Part shown: in pieces, positions 47,000 to 59,600 of the stretch
How the letters are laid out: every line of letters begins with the position of its first letter
Position numbering within the stretch: position 1 is the first letter of the stretch
Assembly: GCA_033063855.1 (NCBI GenBank)
Contig: CP093831.1
Coordinates: 10,602,001-10,666,000 of the forward strand
DNA: 64,000 nt
From: Smittia aterrima
Taxonomy: Eukaryota > Arthropoda > Insecta > Diptera > Chironomidae
Direction: 5' to 3'
Made by a program: the position numbers and the translations under genes
Notes under the pieces: generated by a model
The model's input: the letters and a program-made list of their open reading frames with translations, nothing else
Told to the model about the DNA's origin: nothing
Database searches by the model: none

Positions 47000-49310
47000 A
47001 TGGTAAGTTAAACGTGATTCCGCTTAGTCAGAGACTTGTTATCAAAGTGTCAAAAACAAAAAACATCAGATCACTGAAAAACAAAATAAATTTCATCTTA
47101 GGTTGACCTAAACGTGCTTACCGAAAGTGATAAAAATATCAAGACAGACCAGGATAACTGTCAGTGCCGGCATCGAAAGCCATCAACAGTTGATAAGTTC
47201 GAAGAGCATTTAAAGTGTTTTGCTAATGAGAAGTTAGTCCAAGCTAACTTAACAGAGAAGCCACAACATCGTCCAAAAGGAATGGTTGACTCAACAGACT
47301 TCATTGGCAACTTCCTTGGGCCGATCGGGAAATGGCAGTTGCGAACAATCTTTCTCGTTTACCTCACAAAGATTCCATCGAGTTGGTTCATGAGTTGCGT
47401 GAGTTAGAAGAAACTTAAGTTTCGAAAATTATTTAAAATCAATTTATTTTCCTTTTCAGATAATTTTCACTGCTCCGAGTAAGTCAAAAATAAAAATATT
47501 TTCTAGAAAATTCCTAATTTCTTATGATTAAGGTCCTTGGACTGGCGAAATTTACTGCAAGCCTCCTGTTCATAACATCAGCGATCAAGTCAGCGATTGG
47601 ATTAAAATAGCGCATCCTGTTAAAGAAATTTCTAATCATGAGTCGTCAATTGATGTTTGTCACATTTACGAGGACGCTCAACAACACGTTCTAGATTTCT
47701 TTAATAAAACCACTGCGAGCATTGGATTATTCCACGAGACAACATTGAACTCAAGTCGCGTCATTCCATGTCAGAACTTTGAAGAGAATCCAATCTACAC
47801 ATCGATCATCACACAATTCGATTTGTATTGCTCGCGAGACATTCTCGTCGCTACGACGCAATTTTTCCATCTTTTCGGAGTTCTTTGCGGTGGAATCGTG
47901 ACGACGAACATGATGAAGTTCATTGAGCCACGACAGTGCATGCTGATTGGAATGATAACTCAAATTATTTGCGGAAATTTAACTGGTTGGGTCAACATAT
48001 TCGAGCTTCACATGTTCTTCCGATGTTTGAGCGCTACTTGCTGCGGTTTGATGTACACAGCTGGTGGATTGATCTGTGAGCGCTCTCCAGACTTTGACAT
48101 TGAATTGTTTGTAATTAAATTTATTTCCAGTCACTGATATCATAAGTGGAAAGTACAAAGTCATCGCGGTTTGCTTGTTCGAACAGTTTTGGTCGATTGG
48201 AATCATGTTGTTACCAGCAATTGCTTCGTATTGGTCGAGTTGGACTTATCTCTACATGGCAATCTCATATCCAACGATTCTCTTAATCTTCCTTTATCCG
48301 TTAATTCCAAATTCACCTCGATGGCTCATCAAGCACAATAGAATTCGAGAAGCTAAGGAAGTTTTACTTGAAGCTGCCAGAATCAATGGCAAAACCGATT
48401 TCTCAGAAGCTGAACTAGAGAAGCAATTACAGATTCAAGCAGCCGCAGTTCTTGAAACTCCTCCTGAGCCTTCTTATTGGGAAATGTGGCGCGGTCAAGT
48501 CAAGAATCTTACCGCTGTTCACTTCTCATGGGCAATCACTATTGTTACTTATTACGGATTCCTACTCAACATCAGAAACTTTGGTCGGGACTATTTGGAA
48601 GAGAACACGATTATTTGTGGTAGATTTAGATTGAAAAGAAAAAAAAATGAAGATTTTAATTAAAAAATTTTTTCCAGGAATTTGTGAGATCATTGGAACA
48701 TTCATTGGTAAGTCCATTGACGATTTAAGATTGAGTCATCAATTAATTTGAAATATTTTCTCAGGACTCTTCTTGATCCTCTACACTAAACGGAAGTGGC
48801 TTTGGACAAGTATTTTCAACATCGTCGCTTCATTTATTTCTCTATCTGTTCACTTTATTCCGCCTACTGTCACTCCATTTGATCGAGTCGTCTTACTCAT
48901 GGCAACTTCAATGGCGTCGAAGATTTCTATTAGTTGCCTGCTGGCACTTTTGATGACTTGTACAACAGAGATCGTCTCACCCGAGAAGAGAAGACTTTGT
49001 GGTTACACTTCAACAATTTGGACAAGAGTTTGGCTGCTGTCAGCTCCGTTTGTTGGAGCGACGAGCGCTTTCGGACAACTTGGTGAGAAAAAATGGTTTT
49101 TTTTTTGTTATTGAGTTTCATCATTAAACGTTTTTAGTTCCTCAAACTGTGTTGTCGCTGCTTAACATCTTGGCAGCTCTTATAACTGCAGTGATTGACA
49201 CGCCTCGCACTATCGAGAAGCCAGAAGCAACAAAAGATTTTTATCCAAAGGAAATTCAAGTACCGGAAGTCTGGCTGTCCAATTACAAGCAGCACAAAGT
49301 GCCTTTGTAG
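47000..49310 (+). CDS. SLC22 organic cation/anion transporter
   Basis: Eight exons (47000-47002, 47102-47398, 47460-47478, 47533-48076, 48132-48619, 48678-48707, 48765-49082, 49138-49310) encode 623 residues. The N-terminal motif ADFIGNFLG-type STDFIGNFLGPIGKWQLRTI opens TM1. A large glycosylated extracellular loop follows (HNIS, NKTTAS, NSSR; cysteines at CKPP, VCHIY and PCQNF). The MFS signatures FHLFGVLCGG and PNSPRWLIKHNRIREAKEVL are typical of SLC22. After TM6 come ILYTKRKWLW and the TM9-12 half with LMTCTTEIVSPEKRRLCGYT. Members move organic ions across the plasma membrane; the substrate is unknown. The first coding exon holds only the ATG, followed by GTAAGT; if that is wrong, the start is the methionine at 47114. 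Confidence 0.9.
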
Positions 49311-50259
49311 CTTTGAGACGAATGCTTGATCGCAATTCGCGAGTGACGTCGAGTCGTTAGGTTTAAGAAGCTGTCAAGTTATTTTCCAAATAACTTAGAC
49401 TTTCAATCATTTCAGTTGATACAGGGAAGAGAAGAAAAAAACTGAAGAAACTTTTTTCTTTTTAATTTATTAATTGACTTTAACTCGTCTGCACTTTGAA
49501 ATGATGAATTCAACTTAACTTTTATAAAATTTACTACTCGATTGGATGTAAATAAATATGAAACTTTCAATTACAAGTGGTTGGATTATTTAATCTTAGT
49601 AAATTCTAAATTACGCAAAGACTAGACTTTAATGAAAAAAAGGAAATTTCCGCATTGCTTCATTGCATTCACGTGCAAAGTTTACTTTTTGTTCATTTAC
49701 AGAGTCGAGAGATATTTTCTTTTTAGAGATTTGCAGCTTTTGAGTTGAATCAAAAAAGTTTTATTTTTGGAAGCTTATGAGTTGAATTTTGCGCAATCAT
49801 TTCGATTTGAATTTTATATTCGAAGAATTCAATTACATTGAAAAGCTTTTTTTTTTATTTAAATATTTACAAATCATTCTTATCAAAAAGTGAAAAGGAT
49901 TCTCATTAACATTTCTATGGATGATTGAATGAAGCTGCTGAGACTGCTAAATGTCTCAAAATAATTATCAGAAGATTATCACAGAGAACTAAATGTTTAT
50001 GTGGATTCAAGTTTGTTGAGAGCTTTGCATAATTAAAAGCTTTCGAGAGAGCTTTTGTTTGAAAAATAAGAAAAGGAATTTTTTGAAAATATTTTGGCGA
50101 TGAGCAAGTGTTGTGAAGAAGATCATAAAATTTCTCTCTAATTCATTTAACTCAATCCAAATACTGTTCATGATTGAAATGAGATTTCGATCTTTACGAA
50201 ACATTCGCGAAACTTCAAACTTTTTCTTTCTAAGCTGTGGTAATTAACTTTTGATTTCT
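49311..50259. other. Convergent intergenic region
   Basis: 3' flanks of SLC22 (plus) and spineless (minus). AATAAA for SLC22 occurs at 49550-49555. AT-rich with no coding exon seen. Confidence 0.5.
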
Positions 50260-50505
50260 TTACTGATTGAGAAGAGTATTCGTGACAGAGCAGAAGGATA
50301 ACAAGGGACTATCATCCGCGTTGTTCGATGCAGTTGCAGTTGACGTCGATGCGTTGCCACTGATTGTGTAGGTTGCTATGCACGCTGGAGCTGCAGACGA
50401 ATGCTGATTTGACACTGTATTTAATCGGTTGTTGCCGGATGAGTAAATCACAATCGAAGTCGCTTCATTCAATTGCTGTTGCTCGACGTTTCGATTGTTC
50501 ATTAT
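50260..50505 (-). other. Possible 3' exon of spineless (coding status unclear)
   Basis: An acceptor (CTTACAG before 50505) opens onto an 81-codon frame rich in Ser, Asn, Thr and Ala (NNRNVEQQQLNEATSIVIYS to VTNTLLNQ, then stop). The best donor of the previous exon, CA|GTGAGT at 50659, joins in a frame that immediately gives CAA TAA, so this exon would be UTR. Only a GC donor (CAA|GCAAGC) about 10 bases earlier would join the frames. Confidence 0.4.
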
Positions 50506-50655
50506 CTGTAAGTCAAAGTGAAAATTATATTAGCAATCGTCATGATTGTCGAATACATTTTGTGATTGAAACTCAAAAATCAAAGACAAAGCTTTTTTAA
50601 AAAACAAAATAATATTTCTCACGACAAATAAAAATCATAAAAGCAAAAGATAAAC

Positions 50656-53600
50656 TCACTGAGTGCTTGCTTGGTGCTGATGATGTGCATTAGGAACGTG
50701 GTGATATGAAAAATATTGATATTGCGAGTAAGCCGATGGCCAAGATACCTCGCAGTTTGAAATGTCGCTTGAATGTCGATGCAGATGATGATTGGAGTGG
50801 TGGGAGTCGACGGAATGATGGAGAGCATTCGATGATGCTGATTGAGTGTAAGCATCATTGTTGTGATGAATTGGAAAGATTGAAATCACCTCCTTGCTGT
50901 TGCTGCTGCTGTTACCATTTCCATTCCACTTGATATGATGAGAGTTATCCAAACTTGCCTTGTTACTGCACTTGCTATCGTGATGCGGATTTTGTTGCGC
51001 GTGAATCGTCGTTTGGTTATTGAACAACGATAGAGAATGAGAATTGGGCTTGGGCGTTTGGCATGGCGACCTTGTGTTTGAAGGTGACACATTTACAGGC
51101 GACACATCGTTCGATTGTTGATTGCCCGAACCCCACATCAAAACCGTCTGTCTGTGTAGCACCTGGTCGTACGGTCGATTTGCTGGAGGCGAATTTTCCA
51201 ACTTTGGTTGAATCGCTAAGATCTCCGGAGTCGCAGGGTTCGATGATCGATTCGCGGTGATGATGCTGTCGTTAGGCGATGAGGAAGCTTCGATTGCATT
51301 TATGGGAGAACTTTTAGGAGTTTTGTTTTTCGTATGCGAATGCTGAATCACCTAACAAAGAGTTTCACTTAATAATTGACATGAAACATTGCTTTTGATT
51401 AAGTTCTAAGTCATTTACCGGTTGCTGCGATGACGCATCGTAATTGAAGTTGTGACGGCCGTTTGTCGAGTGGCTCAAGTCGCTGTTGTTATAATATTTC
51501 TCGTCATGCCACTTTTCTTCTTTTGCATTGACGACCGGTGATGTCAAGCCGTAGCCTTCGTAAGGCAAGAATCCGTTTGCATAAGAAGACGGATGGTGAT
51601 GATGATGATGATATTCGGGATAATAACCGCCGCCTTGCAGTCGATATTGATGAAAAAGATTCTCCGCCGACGGATAGAAACTGCCCGAATGAATCGATTG
51701 TGTCATGTAAAGGTTCTCAGCTGATGCGGCGCCATAAGGAACAGGCGATGATGAGTACATCGGATTTAAGTTGGAGTAAGCGACAGCTACAGCAGCTGGA
51801 TCAGGAATGTAATCGACAACGGCTGGCGATGGACTCGAAAGCTGACCAGTTCCAGGTTGACTTGCCGCCTGAAGGTTTCCAGCATTCGTGACTTTCCTTT
51901 TCGAGCGACACGTCGAGAGGAAATCGCGAAGTTGTGTCTTATAGCGTCGATTGGTTCTTGGTGTTGGTGCGGTAATAGAATTATTTAGAGCTGATGGCGA
52001 GGTTCCGTTTGGAGTAACAAGCAATTGATCGGCTTCGGTGAAGTAAGTTGATGAAAGACCCGTGTCTAAATAGCTAACCTGATGAGGCGTGAACAGAATT
52101 GAAAATTTAATTTGTTGCTCAAGCTAACGCGTTCCACCCTCAACTTACTTTGAAATCCATAGTTCGCTTCCCAAGCAAATCTCGCCCTTCTTCTTCCATC
52201 AACTGTCGATGCGTGCATATCACAAAGTCTGGTTTCGAATTTTTATAAACTAATCTTGAGCTGGTTTGAAGCCATTGCCATTCGCCGTCTTTCTTCTGAA
52301 ATCGATAAGCGATCATTCCCGATGCTCCCGTTTTCAAAACTGGCGAAAGAGGAAAGAGAGAGAATGAATTATATTTTGATTTGAAATCAGTTTGAATTCT
52401 CTTACGTTCTTGGTGTGCACTTGAAATGTATGACAAGTCATCGTAGTGAACAAGATCGTAGCCTCCTAAAGCAGCGAGCTCAGAGTCTGAGTAACCCAAC
52501 ATAAGTTTTCCTCTGTTGAATGAAACAAACAAGTTAATCGAAAACGTCTGTTTATAGATTACAATCTCCTCTCACCTTTGGTCCATTGAAACGAGCGACA
52601 AGTCGAGCTTGTGTTTCGACTTGAACATGTTCTCTTTCTGAGGTATTTCTAACAAACTAGGCGGGCCGAAAGGCGTACAGTAAGCAAACAGAGCTAGTGG
52701 AGGTTCCTCGGTTTTTCTATTCTGGCCATGAAGAATCTTAACGCGTCCCCTAATGTCTAATCGCTATTGAAACGAGAAGTTAGTGAAGAAAACTAAATTT
52801 TAGCATCAACAAACTTACCAAGAACCCTGACGTATTATCCAACAAACAACGGAAGCGTACAGTGAAACTTCTCTCAAGATAGTTGAGTTTGTCAGGCGCC
52901 AGTGCTTCTGCTAATGGCATCCCTGATAAGTCGGGAGGTAAGAAAGAATTCCAAAGAAGTTGTCGCTGTAGCTCTTCGCGATCTTCCGAGTGAACAAGTT
53001 CATAAACCGACTGGTGAACAATATCCGACTGAATGGGGAGAGAAATATGAAAACAATTTTTGGTATCAGTAATCTCTAAGGGCATTCTTCAAAAAAACGA
53101 GAAAAAAGAATAAATAAATGTAATGAGAAAGTCAATAAGCGCGAATTGCGAACGAGTCGAGTGCAAGTGTCTTGCTCAAGCGAACGAAGACTTTGCATCT
53201 AGATATTTATAATAAGTTTCACAAAAAAAAAAACAATCGCGAATTTCTTTTCAGGTTTTGCAGCGCAAAATAAATAAATCATACAACATTTATTTCTGGT
53301 AGAGAGAGAAGAGTCGAACGTGATAAAGCAACGAACAGGAATAAATGAAAATTTTCATGAAGATGTTTGTTTTAATAATGAAAAAATCACGGTCAATTTC
53401 TGTGCCCTTTTGGGTCTTTCGAATTGAAATAAAAATCTTTGTAATTTATTTCTTTTTTCCACGAGCTAACGAAGGAGATTCGCGAGATGTTCACTAAATG
53501 ATTTGTTAATAATTAAACTCTTCTAGACGGAGAGTTTTCTAAATTATTAGTTTGTTGATTCAATTGTAAGAAAGGCTCGGATCTGTTTGTCTTTGAAGTT

Positions 53601-56600
53601 TTGTTCGAGAACAAGCTCGCGAATTAAAATCGAATAACTCTTACCTGATGGAATCCTAAATAGCTTTCTATGCTATGCGTTGCAAAGAAGACTTCTCCTT
53701 CGCAAGTCAGTATCATTAAAAAGCCATTCAGCGCCTGAAATAAAGTGGAAAAGAACAGATAATACGATTTTAATATTATCATTTAAATGCGGCCGTGTCA
53801 TAAAAATCTGGAATGAAAAAGTTTTTAATTCGCTGAAATCAAGTCTGAAAATTATTCAAATTCTCTCTCTCTTGCTCTAGCTCTGTTGCCACTGAAAACC
53901 ATAAATGCATCCTGAAATTGCTTTCCACGTAGACACAAAGTGAATTAACATGCACGTTGCCATTTTTTCCACAATCTAATGAGTTTTTGATGAGAAGGAA
54001 AAGCTTTACATGAAAGTTTCCCTCGTTAGAAGAGAGATTGGCGCGTCTGGCCGGCGATCAATGTCGAAAGCAGCGAAACAGTAAGTTTGAGAACACCGGA
54101 AACGAAGCATCGAATGATAACAAACGATGTTAATTCTTCTGTTAATTACGAAATAATTCAGAAATAATTATATCTCAAGTAGCATCCAAAAACAGACAGA
54201 GCGAGCGAGAGATGAGAAAACTGTTCCGACGAGGAGAAAAAATAATTACAAATGAAAAATGAATTAAAGAGTGATTAAGACACATCTCTCGGCAGCAGAC
54301 AGAGAAGCAGCTCATTCTTCTAGTCGAGCAAAGTTGTTGTGTAATAATGAAAACCATTTTCTTGATGGAAAAACTTACTTGCAGGAAAACGTCAGAGTCG
54401 AGTAATCCATTTTCGAAAATGCCCAGCTCCCTCGCTCTGTAGCTATCATGTGATGAGTGATGTATGTGAATCATTCCATTTTCCTCCTTCTCTTTATGCA
54501 TGACCACTGTAATAGATATCCATTCACATGGGGAGAAGAAGAAAAGGGAGAGAGAGATGGAAATAATTAATTTTCTTTTCCTTCGTCTTCGTTTGCTGGT
54601 ACATTGATCTAATTGATCATTTCGCACAGACACACACTCGCAAAGAAAAAAACAATTTCATGAATAATGCGTAACCATGAACGAAAAAAAAACTTTACCA
54701 TCTTCCAACGCACAACTTTTCTTTTTTTAAATCAATATTCCCATATAAACGCAGCAAACAACAATAAAACCTGCCCCCGACCGATGTCTACTAATAAATT
54801 TCCCTTTTACCACAGTTTTTTTTATACGAAATGTATAATCGTTTCTCTCTCTCTCTATTTCTCTTCCTCCCAATTTAACTTTGAAGGAAATCGATGTTCA
54901 AAATAAAATTTAATGACCCTTGAGTTAGTTTTCGCTCAGCAACAATGTTCCATTTTAACAATGCATGCTTAATCCGAATAAAAAGGAACAACACAAGGTA
55001 CAATGTTTAAGAGAGTCACTCGTCGTCTTTACTCCCTCGGTCTATGTACATGATGCAACATTAAACAACGATTAGAGAGTTTCAGCTTGAACTAGGAAGT
55101 TCCTTCGAGTTCAATTACTTCCCCGGGAATTCCGTAAACGCAAGCAGCAACAACTGATCACGATGTTTAATCACATTTTAAGAGAGTCACGATGATTGTG
55201 CAATTGTTAATGCTGAAAATTGTATTGCAAATCAATTAGGTTGATTAATCAATAAACAATTTTAAAAGCAACCCCTCGGAGTTGTTTTGGTTTGAAGCCG
55301 TCGTCGACACATTACAAGGAACCGTCGAGCGAATAATGGAAAACCAATAGCCCATCATCAAAACCAACAACAACACAATGTTTTGACAATAATATGTTAA
55401 TCGGTTTCTGATTTTTCCTCAATTTGGATTTTATTAACTGCAACGAGCGGCGGGCCGAGCAGGAAAAGGAGAGAAATAGTCAACAAACATATGTCGATCA
55501 CGTGTTAACAAAATAAATTTTTTCATTCATGAATTCGGTTGAGAGATTAACGAGCGTCGACAAAACTTTTGATTAAACATCGCTTTCGTCTCATCTTAAA
55601 TATGATTAATTGATGAGTGCTTGATATCATCCTTTTGTTGGGTCGTTCTCGACTGTTAACTGACTCGAAGTTAATTCGACTCGATTCGATTCTCTCCGGA
55701 GCTCATTTATGAAAGTTTTTCTGTTTTGTTTTCGACTTGAACAGCGAACATATGTTGTGCACTAATTCCGCGTAAGTTTTACAACATCCACAGCTTGTGC
55801 ATTTACCTGGCTCGATTCCGAATGATACCGACAGACGTTGGCGAGTAAGTAACCCTTCGAAATAAAACTTCACCCCCTCCGTAGAGCCGCCGTATGCAGC
55901 AGTCCCAATTGTACAATTTAAATAGTTTTTCGTAAAAGCGAATTATGGTTAACCCAAAGGAAGTGTCCGTCGATTGTGTTACAATTGTGAGAGAATGGAA
56001 TTCGAGAGAATATTTGGACGCAATCTGACGACGACGCCCGAAAGAAAAAATGTGCCTCGAGAGGAATGCGCTTGTGCGCTTTTAAATATCTTTTCGAATT
56101 TTCTTTATCGATTAAATGGAAGCGAGCGAAAGATGTTTTCACAAAAAAAAAGTTTCGCTGAGAGAAAAAGTTAGTGAAAACTTTCTTCCATTGATAATTT
56201 ATGTGTTTGTAGTTAAGTGGTCGCAATCCACCCCAAAGTTTCGATTTATTTCTCTCTCTCTCTCTTTAATAAAACAGTCTTAACGTTTATTATTGCACAT
56301 GAACAATTTCTTTCTTTTATCCCCTCGATTCAACCTTCTCCTCCTTCTAACCTCAGAACACAAAGCAACATCACCCATTTTGTTTTATTACAGAAATACA
56401 ATTCCTTTCTTAGTTTTTTTTTGGGGAGATTTTCTTCTTCTGCCATGTCTCTTATCAGAAGCGTTTGGGAATGAGTCGCGCATGCTTCCTTCGTCTGCGA
56501 CGGAAAAAAAATGTCGAAGAAGGGAGAGAAAGAACTCTTTAATGTGATCAGCAGAGGAAAAATACGTCGCGATTTATTTAAAGAGTTTTTGATTAATGAT

Positions 56601-59600
56601 CGAATGGGCAATGAATCTGAAGTTAAATGTCGCATTTTCGTTTTGATATGAAAGCGTGATTCTAGACATTCAATTGTTAACCATTCATAACACGTTCATT
56701 CCTCAGTCGTGATCGAATCGACCCAAATCAGCTGATAAACAATAATAAACCGGCGTGTGCTGTAATAGCATGTTTCGCTCAAATCAAAGACGAAAAATGC
56801 TCGCTTGTTATTAAAATTTATGGTTCTTGTTTGTATTTTCAAGCCCATGTGCACTCGAGCCGAGTCTAAGTTCGCGGGAGAAGCTTCGTCGTCGTCTACG
56901 ACGTCATTGTGCTTCAAATGAAATGAGAAAGCTTTTCGTAATTAAAATCTTAACCCAGAAAATCACAGCGTGCCTTCACTTCAAACATCAGAAAGCATTT
57001 TCTTTTAATGTTTGTCATAGCCGCAATTTGTCGCTTTGCCCTTTTGACGTATTTTTTTATTAGCCAAATTACTTTATTAAAATTCATATTATTTACATTA
57101 AAATAAATCATTTTTTTATACTTTATCATACGACGCCCGAAAAACTAAACTAAACTTTATATTATTCCGCGTGAGTTCACTCTCTCGCGGTCTTTGCATG
57201 GGTTTAGCCGCCAGATTAAAGCGCGATATGTAAACAGTCAACTTAGCTCACGAGAAAGGCTCAGAAAAATTCTTTCTCCATTTTTTTTCGTTTCAATTAA
57301 CATAAAAATGTTCTAGATTTGTTAATGATGTTATCAGCGAGCTAATAAATTCTTTTTTTTTGACCGCTAAAATAAAAGTAACGTAATGCTCACATATACC
57401 ATATTTTTATAGCCACAGCATATATATCATGTTTAATGCCGAGTGCGTTCGTTCGCTAAAGCTTTACTTTGTATCGTGAATTTTAAAGAAGTGGCCGCGC
57501 GATAAGCTCTCTCACAAATTATGTCCCCTTCAGTACATGGGTAATTAAAATTAAAAGCCTTTCACTCACACCCTCGCCTTCTCATCCACTCTGGCTTACC
57601 TTGAAAGTAACTTTTCGTCCTCAAGTAACTGACTGAAAGCCTTAAAATACTCAGTCTATCCAGTTTACTTAAAATATTTTGTTCGAATGGCAACAGCGAT
57701 GCGAGCAGATCCAGTTCAGCGTTGAGTCTCTCGCGATGTCTTTTTGAAGGATTGCTTTTCGTTACTCCATCCTTTGGTGGCGGCTTCAAGCTGAAAGAAA
57801 GAAGAGAAGACACAGTGAGAATGAATGAGAATGGGAACATTCAGGACGAGTAGCATATTTTCCTTTTGAGCAGTTATCTACTTCAAAATTATTTATTACT
57901 TTCTTGCCAGTTCAGCTTGGTACAAGGGAACTCCGTATAAAAAAGAAAACCCGTAGCAATAAAAGCATTGGTGGAATTAAATCACAAAGACGGAAAAAGC
58001 GAAATAAAGAAAGAGGCGAATAGGCTAAAGAAACAAATACATAAAAATCGATTCAGTTATCTGAGCTCGAATTAATAAAGTTTTGTGAGTTTTATTCCCA
58101 AACCCGAAGCAGAAATGTGTTCATATTGATTTCGAATAAGCTCACAAAAATATAATTGTATCAATTTTTAAACATCATTATTTATTGTGTATTGTGAGGA
58201 GAAAAAGTTCCCAGTCGCGAGGCGAATACCTTGCAAACCTTTGAACCGCGCAAGTAATAAACAAATACGATCGACTACTTGATACAGGTTGAGGGCGCAT
58301 TGTGAAACGCCAATAACAACTTTACTGTGTTGTAAAAGTTTCTTTCGGTGAATGGAGCGAATGAATGACGACTTGCTTAGGATTGATTGAATCTTTATCT
58401 GAAGATTCATTGGCTTGTACAGTTTGAAGATAAAAAGTCAAGCTTAAGATTTTATGAATACTTTGCATCAAAAGTGAACATCTCTCTCTCTCTCTCTCTC
58501 TCTGTCGAACAAAACAAAACTTTGTTCGTTCATCGATTTTTATGCGTACAAGACAACGAAACATGAAAAGTTCCCAGACTGAATTCCAAGACCTTCCCAT
58601 CGAACCAGAACAGAACAATGATTGAGTTCAAGTTCCGTTGATCAACTGGGCTTTCTCGCTTCTTCTTTGACCGCTTCTTCGTTCACGCAGAAATTATCTT
58701 ACACATCCTGAATTGCAGTAATTTCAATTTCAATAAAATTATTTACTTTGACAGTGAAATTTGGGTCACACTCTACCTAGTGCAGCATGTTTTTGAGCGA
58801 TCCATGGCAATAATTAAATTTGATTCTCTCCCCCTTCCCACTTTACTTTAAAACTTCGCCGAAAAGCAAACGGAAAATGAAAAATTCCTCGAACGAATTT
58901 GGTTGAAATGAAGCGAGGAGAGACGAAAATATGGGAAAATTTGCATTCAACACTAGACGGCTGACTAGACTAGACAGTAGACGACGCAGCGAAGAAACTA
59001 TTTTAATGATTTCTTTTTTTTCGGCAAATCAACAAATTGCACACCTTTTTGAAAATATTTCAAATACTTTTCATCGGCGATTTTACATTCTTCTTTGCTC
59101 GATGTTTTCGGTAGAATGCGCGTCTACATCAAGATAGACCCTAAATTCAATAATAAAAAAAAAACGTAGCTCGAGCTTCGTAAACTTCGACGACGACGCG
59201 AGTGTGAATCTATGTGATGTGGAATTCCATTTAAATAAATTTGCATAAGGAAATCGATAGACGTAGTCAGACAGCGCCTTTTCATTTCGGTGACCTAGTA
59301 ATGACGTCACTTGGCCAAGTAGAAAACAAATTCGATTTGGTTTGCCATTAGATTAATCAGTTGAGGTGTGAGCCTACAAGGACTCGCGGAGAGAAATTGT
59401 CACGTCACTGAAGTATTTAGGAAGAATTTGTCGCAGAGAAACTTCTCATTAAGCTTTTCGGTCAATCTCTTAATTATCATTCAACGTTAAGCCTCGAAAA
59501 GTGCTGTTTATTCTTTCGCCAACGTAATTAAAAAATAAAACGTGGGGGATGTGAAGAAAAAGCGATTTTATTTACATGTGACTCTCCATAGAAACCCTCA

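Noticed and set aside
53029..53085. N-terminal extension MPLEITDTKNCF... before the spineless PAS-A exon
   Set aside because: A good splice acceptor (CATTCAG) lies exactly before SDIVHQSV, which follows GFHQ of the previous exon; the extension is intron.
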